Shown: piece by piece, positions 1-6,277 of the stretch | Numbering within the stretch: the stretch's first letter is position 1 | How the letters are laid out: every line of letters starts with the position of its first letter | Assembly: GCA_027620595.1 (NCBI GenBank) | Contig: JAQCDI010000042.1 | Span: 1-11,820, forward strand | DNA from: Bacteroidota bacterium | GTDB lineage: Bacteria > Bacteroidota > Rhodothermia > Rhodothermales > UBA10348 | DNA length: 11,820 nucleotides | Direction: 5' to 3' | The notes under the pieces: model-generated | What the model was told of the DNA's origin: nothing | Databases searched by the model: none | What the model saw: the letters and a program-made list of their open reading frames with translations, nothing else | Made by a program: the position numbers and the translations under genes

Positions 1-1263
1 GGAGCCGAAATCAAGTTTGACAAGGACAGCCAAGGACCTCCAACCGGGGCACCCGTAAATATCGAGATCACCGGCAGTGACTTCGATGTCATTACCCGGA
101 TTACCACGGAGGTCAAGCAGATCCTGCAGGAGGCTTCGGACACCCAGACCGTGCCCGGCCTGGTTGACATCCAGGACAACCTGGACGCCGGGCGCCCAGA
201 GCTCCGGGTCAACGTGGACCGGGATCGGGCCGGTCGATTCGACCTCACGACCCGCAAGATTGCTTCCACTGTTCGATCTGCCGTCAATGGGATCGAGGCA
301 GGCTCATTCAGGGACGGTCAGGACGAGTACGACATTCTGGTAAGGCTGCGAGAGGTGGACAGGGACAATCTCGAGAGCTTGCGAAGTTTGACCATCATGG
401 AAGAGGGCACCCAGATCCCGTTGACGGCTGTTGCCGACCTCGAGGTTTCTGGCGGCCTGGGAAGCATTACCCGATTGGATCTGCAGCGCGTGGCCATCGT
501 CACCGGCCAGGCGGCCATCGGGTTCAACAATGCAGAAATCCTGGCGGACGTTCAGGAATTGCTGGCACCCTACAAAGCGCAAATGCCGGCGGGCTACCAG
601 CTGGCCTATACCGGCGAAAACCAGGAACAAGCTGAATCCTTCGGCTTCCTGTCGGTCGTTTTCATGGTGGGCATCGCCCTGATCTTCATGATCATGATCG
701 CCCAATTCAATAACGTTTCGTCCCCATTCATCATCATGGTGGCCGTCGGTTTCAGCCTGATCGGGGTCCTCCTGGGCCTCATCCTGACCCGGACCCCGTT
801 CGGACTCATGACCTTCATTGGCGTGATTTCGCTCGCCGGAATTGTGGTCAACAACAACATCGTGCTAATTGACTACACGATGCAGCTCAGAGACCGGGGA
901 ATGGCCAAGCAGAAAGCCATTGTGGAGGCAGGTGCAACCCGCTTGCGTCCGGTTCTCCTTACGGCGTTGACAACCGTTCTGGGGTTGGTCCCCCTTACAT
1001 TCGGCATCAACCTGGATTTCGTGGGCCTGCTCACGGACCTGGATCCAAATTTCCAGTTCGGTTCGGAGAACACGCAGTTCTGGGGACCCATGGGCATCGC
1101 CATCATCTCCGGACTCACGTTTGCCACCTTCCTGACCCTGGTCATCGTGCCGGTCATGTATTCGGTATTTGATTCGCTGGCCGCACGGATGCAGTTTGCT
1201 TTCCGCGCGCCCGAGGAAGCGGCCAACCGCCTGGCAGCTGGGCACGGAACGTCTGACGACTGA
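1..1263 (+). CDS. RND-family efflux permease (AcrB/HAE1-like), C-terminal part, 5' end outside window
   Basis: Inner-membrane proton-driven pump subunit that works with a periplasmic adaptor and an outer-membrane channel; the substrate cannot be read from this part. The reading frame is open from base 1 and ends at TGA 1261-1263, giving 420 residues of a family usually about 1000-1050 long. Residues 1-213 are periplasmic porter and docking domain sequence. Membrane helices then follow at about 217-234, 243-262, 268-292, 317-337 and 364-388, matching helices 8-12 of the family. Recognisable motifs are GIVVNNNIVLIDY (280-292) in the helix 10 region and GATRLRPVLLTAL (311-323) leading into helix 11. 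A polar loop (338-360, with TDLDPNFQFGSENTQF) before the last helix resembles versions I associate with Bacteroidota. The first in-frame ATG (151) is internal, not the true start. The drug-efflux branch is more likely than the metal branch, but this is not proven. mpl follows after 35 nt. Confidence 0.93.
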   Translation, partial: GAEIKFDKDSQGPPTGAPVNIEITGSDFDVITRITTEVKQILQEASDTQTVPGLVDIQDNLDAGRPELRVNVDRDRAGRFDLTTRKIASTVRSAVNGIEAGSFRDGQDEYDILVRLREVDRDNLESLRSLTIMEEGTQIPLTAVADLEVSGGLGSITRLDLQRVAIVTGQAAIGFNNAEILADVQELLAPYKAQMPAGYQLAYTGENQEQAESFGFLSVVFMVGIALIFMIMIAQFNNVSSPFIIMVAVGFSLIGVLLGLILTRTPFGLMTFIGVISLAGIVVNNNIVLIDYTMQLRDRGMAKQKAIVEAGATRLRPVLLTALTTVLGLVPLTFGINLDFVGLLTDLDPNFQFGSENTQFWGPMGIAIISGLTFATFLTLVIVPVMYSVFDSLAARMQFAFRAPEEAANRLAAGHGTSDD

Positions 1264-1287
1264 GGGCGTCATGGCGCCGCACCCTAT

Positions 1288-1291
1288 GGAG
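1288..1291 (+). promoter_or_regulatory. Shine-Dalgarno sequence of mpl
   Basis: GGAG lies 7 nt before the mpl ATG at 1299. It is the only convincing ribosome binding site in front of any start in this window, and it supports ATG 1299. The nearby upstream ATGs at 1271 and 1286 are in a different frame. Confidence 0.6.
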
Positions 1292-1298
1292 CTCCAGC

Positions 1299-2774
1299 AT
1301 GAAGCGACTCGAAGATTTCCCCGATGCGCACCTGCGCATATTTGACCGTCCCGAAGCCCCTGCTCCGGATGACATACAGGATGTGTACCTGATCGGTATC
1401 TGCGGTACCGGCATGGGGTCCCTTGCGGGGCTCTTCCACCAGGCCGGATATCGTGTCCGTGGTTCGGACGCCGCCACATGGCCGCCCATGAGCGACCGAC
1501 TGGCGGCCATGCAGATTCCTGTCAGGGAAGGCTACGATGCCACCAACCTGGATCCGAAGCCGGACCTTGTGGTGGTGGGCAACGCCTGTACGCCGACCCA
1601 CCCCGAAGCGGCACGCGTGCGGGATGAAGGCTGGGCGCAGGTATCGCTCTCTGAAGCGGTGGCACACTATTTCATCCGGGATCGTCGGTCCCTGGTGGTG
1701 GCCGGTACGCACGGAAAGACCACGACGACAAGTCTGCTGGCCCACGTCTTCCGTACGGCAGGGCGCGACCCGGGATTCCTGGTCGGGGGCGTGATGAACA
1801 ACGGTCAGGTAAGCTATGCCGTTGGAAGCGGCCCCCATTTCATAATCGAAGGGGACGAATACGACACGGCGTATTTTGACAAACGCCCGAAGTTCATGCA
1901 TTACCGGCCAACGACGGCCATTGTCACGTCGGTCGAATTCGACCACGCGGACATCTACTCCTCCATGGATGACTATCGGGAAGCGTTCGGTGGACTGGCA
2001 GAGCTGGTACCTTCGGAAGGGTTGCTCGTCCTGTGCGCCGATTATCCCGAAGTGCTCCGCCTGCGTTCCCGCGCCCACTCGCGCATCATGACGTACGGCG
2101 TGGATCGGCACGATGCCGATGTAACGGCCGTGCGCATCGACACAGGCTCGGACGGCCAGCGCTTCGATATCGTGGTGCGTGGAGAACTGCAGGGTCGGGT
2201 CTGGTTGCCCCTGTCGGGTCGGCACAACCTGCTCAATGCGCTGGCCGTAGCCACGGTGGCCATCGACGAGGGACTCAAGGTAGACGAGATCAGTCAGGGA
2301 TTCGGCACATTCCAGGGTATCCAGCGCCGACAGCAGATCCGGGGCGAAGAAGGTGGCTTGGTAGTGGTGGACGACTTTGCCCACCACCCCACCGCCGTGA
2401 AAGCGACGGTGCAGGCTGCCGCAGAACGTTGGCCGTCGCGTCGTGTCGTGGCCGTATTCGAACCAAGGTCCAATTCCAGCCGACGAAAAGTCTTCGAGGA
2501 AGGCTACGCCAATGCCTTTGGGCAAGCCGGAGCCGTCTTCCTTAGTCGGCCCCCGTTCCGACACAATGATCGGGCGGAGGATTTCATGGATGTGGACGCT
2601 GTGCTGGACCACATCCGCCAGATGGGTATCCCGGCGCAGGCGGCTGAGGGAGCGGGCGAGCTGTTGCCACTCATCCTGGACGTGATCCGCCCCGGCGATG
2701 TGGCCCTCATCATGAGCAACGGTGGCTTCGGTGGCATCCACGAGAAGCTGCTGCTGGCCCTCAGGTCCCGATGA
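1299..2774 (+). CDS. mpl: UDP-N-acetylmuramate:L-alanyl-gamma-D-glutamyl-meso-diaminopimelate ligase (murein tripeptide ligase)
   Basis: Cytoplasmic ATP-dependent ligase of the Mur family. It joins recovered L-Ala-gamma-D-Glu-meso-Dap to UDP-MurNAc, so wall peptide re-enters precursor synthesis. The N-terminal Rossmann part carries GICGTGMGSLAGL (33-45). The ATP P-loop is GTHGKTTTTSLL (136-147). The central domain has IEGDEYDTAYFDKRPKF (183-199), a signature that favours Mpl over MurC, and FDHADIY (214-220). Further Mur motifs are GRHNLLNALA (307-316), DDFAHHPTAV (358-367) and EPRSNSSRR (388-396). The end, SNGGFGGIHEKLL, is typical of Mpl. At 491 residues it is somewhat longer than the E. coli enzyme (about 457). 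The start is fixed by a GGAG site. The murein dipeptide epimerase two genes downstream supports a recycling role. MurC is the only realistic alternative and is less likely. Confidence 0.93.
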   Translation: MKRLEDFPDAHLRIFDRPEAPAPDDIQDVYLIGICGTGMGSLAGLFHQAGYRVRGSDAATWPPMSDRLAAMQIPVREGYDATNLDPKPDLVVVGNACTPTHPEAARVRDEGWAQVSLSEAVAHYFIRDRRSLVVAGTHGKTTTTSLLAHVFRTAGRDPGFLVGGVMNNGQVSYAVGSGPHFIIEGDEYDTAYFDKRPKFMHYRPTTAIVTSVEFDHADIYSSMDDYREAFGGLAELVPSEGLLVLCADYPEVLRLRSRAHSRIMTYGVDRHDADVTAVRIDTGSDGQRFDIVVRGELQGRVWLPLSGRHNLLNALAVATVAIDEGLKVDEISQGFGTFQGIQRRQQIRGEEGGLVVVDDFAHHPTAVKATVQAAAERWPSRRVVAVFEPRSNSSRRKVFEEGYANAFGQAGAVFLSRPPFRHNDRAEDFMDVDAVLDHIRQMGIPAQAAEGAGELLPLILDVIRPGDVALIMSNGGFGGIHEKLLLALRSR

Positions 2775-2776
2775 TC

Positions 2777-2826
2777 GGCCCTGCCGTGTCGACCAAGGCC
2801 CTGCCGAGCAAGTAAAAGTCCTGCCG
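2777..2826 (+). repeat. Three direct CTGCCG repeats with exact 20-nt period
   Basis: CTGCCG begins at 2781, 2801 and 2821, so the copies are exactly 20 nt apart. The first two sit in an identical 10-mer, GGCCCTGCCG (2777-2786 and 2797-2806); the third is AGTCCTGCCG. The array starts three bases after the mpl stop and lies within the only sizeable gap between the plus-strand genes. Spacing of roughly two helical turns would place the copies on one DNA face, as in an operator, but nothing else identifies a binding protein. A second short direct repeat, GCCTGGG (2842-2848 and 2855-2861), follows. Chance recurrence in G+C-rich DNA is possible. Confidence 0.45.
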
Positions 2827-2867
2827 CGCCCTTTTTCAGGGGCCTGGGTTCCAAGCCTGGGACGTGC

Positions 2868-2876
2868 TACCTTTCG
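2868..2876 (+). promoter_or_regulatory. Candidate Bacteroidota-type -7 element before the unknown gene
   Basis: TACCTTTCG approximates the TAnnTTTG -7 consensus known for Bacteroidota primary sigma factors, with C in place of the final G. It starts 33 nt before ATG 2901, which would leave a leader of about 20 nt. No good TTG box is visible at the usual upstream distance, so the call is weak. It gains slight support from a similar element at the same distance before aroB. Confidence 0.25.
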
Positions 2877-2900
2877 GCACCGCCATCCGCTGTTCCGACA

Positions 2901-3809
2901 ATGCCCAGCCACGTTTCCCATCAGGATCTCGACGCCGCCATCGAAGCCGCCATCCGCAGGCTGGGACCGGCAGCCGGAAGGGCGCGGATCGAGGAGGAAG
3001 CCTGGCAGTGGCTGCAGGGTACTTCGCAGAAACCTTCCTCGGCATCCTCCTCTGCGGTATTCCTGTCGTCGTCCGCCATTCCGGCCATCAGCCGGAAGCC
3101 TTCGACACAGCGCTCCCGACTGTATGACTCCCTGCGCAAGCTCGTCCTGACGGCCGTCGACCTCGATCCCGATCCCGATCCAGCATTGGTGCTGCACGTC
3201 CGGGAGACTTCAATGTTGCTGCCCGGCCGCGCGTCATCCGTCTGGGACGATACGGCTCTCACGTTGGCGGATCTGGCCGAGGACACCCGGCTCGATACAG
3301 TCTATGCCCCATTCCTGGATCTGGCCCTTGAGGAGAACGGCCGCTGGCTGGATCGCATCCCGGACGCCCTCGGCCTGCATCCGGCCCTGCTTCCCAGCTT
3401 CCAGATTGCGACCCAGGACAACGGCTGGGCCGATTGGTTGGTCGAAGGGTTGGCTTGGGCACTGGCAGCAGCCTCAACCGGTGGCATCCGGGGTCGTGCC
3501 ATCATCAGCGTCAATGACTGTGATCGCCGGGCGTTCGGCCACCGCGTCCATCCCGAAACAGTCGTACACTACCGTTTGGGGCATCCTGCTTCCCAGGATG
3601 GCCCCCGTCGGGACGCGGAAACCGGCTGGCTTCGGGTCGGCACCGCCGATCTGCCGATCCACCCGTTCCTGTCCACGGGTCGACCGACGGACCTGCATCG
3701 AACGCTCTCCCGCGGCGCAGATCCTGCGTCCATCCTGAACCTGCTGCACACCGAGTTGCTCGACTCCATGCACAGTGGCGCGCGCAAACAAATGCTCCTG
3801 ACCTGGTGA
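2901..3809 (+). CDS. Unrecognised 302-residue protein between mpl and dipeptide epimerase
   Basis: I do not recognise this family. No signal peptide or membrane helix is visible, so it is probably cytoplasmic. Residues 9-40 look helical and charged. Residues 41-72 are a low-complexity Ser/Ala/Pro linker. Residues 73-302 form the main domain, rich in Asp, Leu and Trp. Conspicuous stretches are DLDPDPDPA (87-95), DNGWADWLVEGLAWALAAAS (173-192), ISVNDCDRRAFGHRVHPE (202-219), GWLRVGTADLPIHPF (242-256) and ILNLLHTELLDSM (278-290). The Asp, Cys and His residues in 206-217 could be functional, but that is a guess. ATG 2901 is the first start in a frame that stays open back to the mpl stop. The TGA shares one base with the epimerase start, predicting coupled translation. 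Base composition matches the neighbours. A role in murein-peptide recycling is inferred from position only; the gene call itself is secure. Confidence 0.82.
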   Translation: MPSHVSHQDLDAAIEAAIRRLGPAAGRARIEEEAWQWLQGTSQKPSSASSSAVFLSSSAIPAISRKPSTQRSRLYDSLRKLVLTAVDLDPDPDPALVLHVRETSMLLPGRASSVWDDTALTLADLAEDTRLDTVYAPFLDLALEENGRWLDRIPDALGLHPALLPSFQIATQDNGWADWLVEGLAWALAAASTGGIRGRAIISVNDCDRRAFGHRVHPETVVHYRLGHPASQDGPRRDAETGWLRVGTADLPIHPFLSTGRPTDLHRTLSRGADPASILNLLHTELLDSMHSGARKQMLLTW

Positions 3810-4834
3810 TGATAGAGGTTCGCCCACTCCCCCTTCCACTGCGACACGCTTTCCGGATTGCGCATGGTTCTTCCACGGAACGGACCAATGCCCTCGTCCG
3901 GTTGGGTGAGGGGTTCGGCGAGGCGGCACTGCCGCCGTACTATCCCACCCGGATTACGGACGTCAATCAATGGGTCCAGCACATCCGACCCCTGCTCGAC
4001 GCCGTGCTGGCGCGTTCCTACGTTCCGGTGACCTCCATCCTTGAAGCGCTGCCCAACGGCCCCTCTCCTGCCCGGGCCGCTGTCGACATGGCCCTGCACG
4101 ATCTGTGGGGCAAGCGGAGCGGACTTCCCGTGTACGCTCTTTACGGCCTTGATCCCGAGGCCATGCCCGTATCCTCCTACGCGGTGCCCATTCCCCAGGA
4201 CCGGGACGAGTTGAACCGGATGCTGGACGAGGTGGCCACTTTCCCGTTCCTGAAGCTCAAGATCGGCAGTGGGGATCCGGCATGGGACGAAGACATCGTG
4301 CGGATCACCCGGCAACGATTCGACGGCACCCTGTGCGTGGACGTCAATGCGCATTGGAGCATCGATACCACGGTGCGCATGGTAGACCGGCTGCAGGATC
4401 TCGACCTTGCATTCATTGAGCAGCCCATCCCGGCCTCCCATCCCGACGATTGGCATCTACTGCGTCGCATGATGCCGTCCTGCCCCGTTCCGTTGATTGC
4501 CGATGAAAGCGTACAGGGGCCGGACGACGTGATTGCCCTGGCCGGTGCGGCCGACGGGATCAATATCAAACTGGCCAAGTGCGGCGGCATCCTGGCCGCT
4601 CGGGGACTGGTTGCGCTGGCCCGTTCCCTGGACATGCAGGTCATGCTCGGCTGCATGATCGAGAGCTCCGTGGCCATGACGGCCGCGGCCCACCTCGGCC
4701 CGCTGGCAGACTGGCTGGACCTTGACGGTCCGATGCATCTGAAGGATGATCCCTTCTCCGGGATGACCTTCCAACAGGGCATCATCACCCTGCCCGATGG
4801 CCCGGGACTCGGGGTTATCCCCCGCAACAACTGA
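3809..4834 (+). CDS. Dipeptide epimerase, probable L-Ala-D/L-Glu epimerase (enolase superfamily)
   Basis: Cytoplasmic Mg-dependent enzyme that inverts the second residue of a dipeptide. The probable substrate is L-Ala-D-Glu from murein, converted to L-Ala-L-Glu for peptidase breakdown (as E. coli YcjG and B. subtilis YkfB). Numbering from ATG 3809 (341 residues): an N-terminal capping domain, then a barrel with the Lys-x-Lys pair K149/K151 in FLKLKIG. Metal ligands are D178 (CVDVNAHW), E204 (FIEQP) and D232 (IADES). NIKLAKCGG (252-260) holds the opposite catalytic Lys. DLD (304-306) matches the Asp-x-Asp that binds the dipeptide amino group in this subfamily. MLGCMIESS (279-287) is also typical. 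ATG 3809 shares its A with the preceding TGA; GTG 3806, one codon earlier, is also possible. Other dipeptides are possible, since the subfamily is diverse, but the nearby mpl favours murein dipeptide. Confidence 0.9.
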   Translation: MIEVRPLPLPLRHAFRIAHGSSTERTNALVRLGEGFGEAALPPYYPTRITDVNQWVQHIRPLLDAVLARSYVPVTSILEALPNGPSPARAAVDMALHDLWGKRSGLPVYALYGLDPEAMPVSSYAVPIPQDRDELNRMLDEVATFPFLKLKIGSGDPAWDEDIVRITRQRFDGTLCVDVNAHWSIDTTVRMVDRLQDLDLAFIEQPIPASHPDDWHLLRRMMPSCPVPLIADESVQGPDDVIALAGAADGINIKLAKCGGILAARGLVALARSLDMQVMLGCMIESSVAMTAAAHLGPLADWLDLDGPMHLKDDPFSGMTFQQGIITLPDGPGLGVIPRNN

Positions 4835-4842
4835 CCGGCGGT

Positions 4843-5610
4843 CTACTCCACTTCGAAGTCGAAAGCCACCGTGTCCGGATCCAATCCTGCCGGCACCCAG
4901 GTCTTCTCGGCAAACTCCACCGCGCCGTCCCAGGCCACACGCACAAACGTCGAACAGCGGGTGCCGTAGGAAGCAGAAACGAGGCGCAGGGCGGAGAGCA
5001 TGCGTTCTTTGTCCAATCCCACGCCCGTTTCGGGAAGCAGGTCATCCTCGGCCATCGAAGAGTCCGAAAGCACGTCCAGCCACGAATCGGCCACCTCCGC
5101 TCCGCTGCGAATCAGCGCTGACAGATCGGATTTCCCGGCCTCGACCTTGGGCCACGGCGTATCCAACAGGGCATTGCTCAGTCCATGGATGCCAGGGGCA
5201 AGGTGCACCACGCCATCTTCGGACCGGTTCGACCCCCACACCAGATCCACCCCGTCGAAGAGCAGCAGGTTGAACCCCGCCCACTGCGATCCCGAGGCGA
5301 GCACACGCTCCAGATACGCTTCGCTGCGCTCCTTCGAGGTCAGGAAACCGACGGTCAGCTCCCCCCGGGAACGCTGTCCGGGCTGCATGTCAGCCACACT
5401 CCGGAAATTGGTGACGGCCGCAAAGCGTCCGTTGGCCGTAACGCCCAGCCACGTTCCCCCTTCACGGGCATCCCGGCCGGCCAGGAGGTACGGGTGATCC
5501 TCCCAGAAGTGGGCCTGGAGGGCTCCCCGCGCGTGGAGTTCGTCCCGGTTGGCCAATACGGTAAGGGGATGATCCCCTTCCGGATCCCAATCAAGAAGGA
5601 TGAGACACAT
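4843..5610 (-). CDS. NRDE/TANGO2-family protein
   Basis: The protein has 255 residues, starts at ATG 5610-5608 and ends at TAG 4845-4843. The family is named for its Asn-Arg-Asp-Glu motif, here at 21-24 (VLANRDE). The start is set by the family's invariant Met-Cys N-terminus (MCLILLDWD), so an open frame extending upstream to 5688 is not used. Other conserved blocks are LLAGRDAREGGTWLGV (42-57), AAVTNFR (64-70), SRGELTVGFL (81-90), WAGFNLLLFDG (110-120), HGLSN (142-146) and YGTRCST (215-221). C2, together with the fold, has led to comparison with N-terminal nucleophile hydrolases. Eukaryotic TANGO2 and some bacterial members have been linked to haem trafficking, which remains debated, so no reaction is assigned. 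The ATG overlaps the TGA of the upstream methyltransferase by one base, predicting translational coupling. The 3' end converges on the epimerase with an 8-nt gap. Confidence 0.9.
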   Translation of the reverse strand: MCLILLDWDPEGDHPLTVLANRDELHARGALQAHFWEDHPYLLAGRDAREGGTWLGVTANGRFAAVTNFRSVADMQPGQRSRGELTVGFLTSKERSEAYLERVLASGSQWAGFNLLLFDGVDLVWGSNRSEDGVVHLAPGIHGLSNALLDTPWPKVEAGKSDLSALIRSGAEVADSWLDVLSDSSMAEDDLLPETGVGLDKERMLSALRLVSASYGTRCSTFVRVAWDGAVEFAEKTWVPAGLDPDTVAFDFEVE

Positions 5611-6212
5611 CAGTTGCGGCGCTGGATGGTGAGAATGAAAGGAGCCGAAGCCGGCTGATTGATCCACGCGAACCGGGCTACGGACCAATCGGCCGGGTCC
5701 AGGGACCTCGCCCAGGAAACCAGGACGTCGGCTTCTTCCTGGCCCCCCGCGTGCCCCGTATAGGCCGTCGTCAAGATCACTCCGCCCGACCCAAGGTGTG
5801 CCATGAACCGTTGGTGGGCCTTCACCGTGACGTCCGCCATGGTCATGATCTGCTTGTCGCTGCCCGGAAGATAACCGAGGTTGAACACCACACAGCGCAG
5901 GGGCCCTTCCGCGTCCGGCAGGGTTTCCCAGGCATCGTGCGACAGGTGGTGCAACGTCAAACCATCAGCCAACCCGTTGGACTTCAAGCGCTGACGGGTC
6001 TGTTCGACGGCCGACGCCTGGATGTCCAGCGCCCACAGCCGTCCCCCCGGCAGGCAACACGAAGCCAGAAGCAACGTATCGTGCCCATTCCCGCAGGTGG
6101 CATCCACCACCCGATCCCCCGGACGTACGAGGGTCCGGATCCAGTCGTGGACAATATGCGTGGCGCGGGAGAGCATTGTCCGTGCAAATGCGCCAATGCG
6201 TGGTAGGTTCAT
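5610..6212 (-). CDS. mnmM: Class I SAM-dependent methyltransferase, MnmM/YtqB family (tRNA wobble-uridine modification)
   Basis: Small cytoplasmic methyltransferase of 200 residues. The family was long annotated as a putative rRNA methylase. B. subtilis YtqB was later assigned as MnmM, which methylates the 5-aminomethyl group of wobble uridine in tRNA. The SAM-binding loop is VVDATCGNGHDTLLLA (35-50), followed by the acidic strand ALDIQ (61-65). The family-specific blocks are FNLGYLPGSDK (110-120), AYTGHAGGQEE (150-160) and INQPASAPF (184-192). The N-terminus, with RATHIVHDWI before RPGDRVVDATCG, agrees with homologues and supports ATG 6212. No ribosome binding site is evident. It is the first gene of a two-gene minus-strand unit and is divergent from aroB across 65 nt. 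Family membership is strong; transfer of the exact tRNA reaction to this lineage is inference. Confidence 0.85.
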   Translation of the reverse strand: MNLPRIGAFARTMLSRATHIVHDWIRTLVRPGDRVVDATCGNGHDTLLLASCCLPGGRLWALDIQASAVEQTRQRLKSNGLADGLTLHHLSHDAWETLPDAEGPLRCVVFNLGYLPGSDKQIMTMADVTVKAHQRFMAHLGSGGVILTTAYTGHAGGQEEADVLVSWARSLDPADWSVARFAWINQPASAPFILTIQRRN

Positions 6213-6277
6213 GATCCCGGGCCGGTCCCGATGCCTTCCCTTCGTATCTTGCCCTGCCCAACGGATTCCCTCCTGCC
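6213..6277. other. Divergent intergenic spacer between mnmM and aroB
   Basis: This 65-nt spacer must hold the promoters for both directions unless they lie inside the genes. On the plus strand I see one -7-like element (6245-6251). On the minus strand I see no convincing element. No Shine-Dalgarno sequence precedes aroB; the bases before its ATG are pyrimidine-rich (CCCTCCTGCC). Confidence 0.5.
6245..6251 (+). promoter_or_regulatory. Candidate -7 element of aroB-tamB
   Basis: TATCTTG resembles the Bacteroidota TAnnTTTG element with one T missing. It lies 33 nt before ATG 6278, the same distance as the element before the unknown gene at 2901, and would give a leader of about 20 nt. No clear TTG box is present upstream. 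Confidence 0.3.

Noticed and set aside
151..153. ATG 151 as start of the RND gene
   Set aside because: The frame is open and homologous to the RND porter domain from base 1, so this is an internal codon of a gene cut by the window edge.
2828..2843. GCCC/GGGC hairpin with T-rich loop after mpl as a terminator
   Set aside because: The stem has only 4 bp and the T residues are in the loop, not downstream.
3165..3181. GATCCC tandem repeat (2.8 copies)
   Set aside because: It is short and in frame, encoding an Asp-Pro run in the unknown protein. It is best explained as coding sequence, though copy number could vary between strains.
1284..3197. Long open frame of 637 codons on the minus strand across mpl and the start of the unknown gene
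   Set aside because: It is antisense to mpl, whose P-loop and Mur motifs are unmistakable. The His/Arg/Gly-rich translation shows no recognisable domain and looks like an antisense shadow in G+C-rich DNA.
4810..4824. CGGGG-TTATC-CCCCG hairpin as a terminator
   Set aside because: The stem has only 5 bp, lies inside the epimerase coding sequence and has no T-run after it on either strand.
5611..5688. N-terminal extension of the NRDE protein to an upstream start at 5688
   Set aside because: The extension overlaps the end of the methyltransferase gene and would bury the conserved Met-Cys N-terminus. ATG 5610 also forms a neat one-base overlap.
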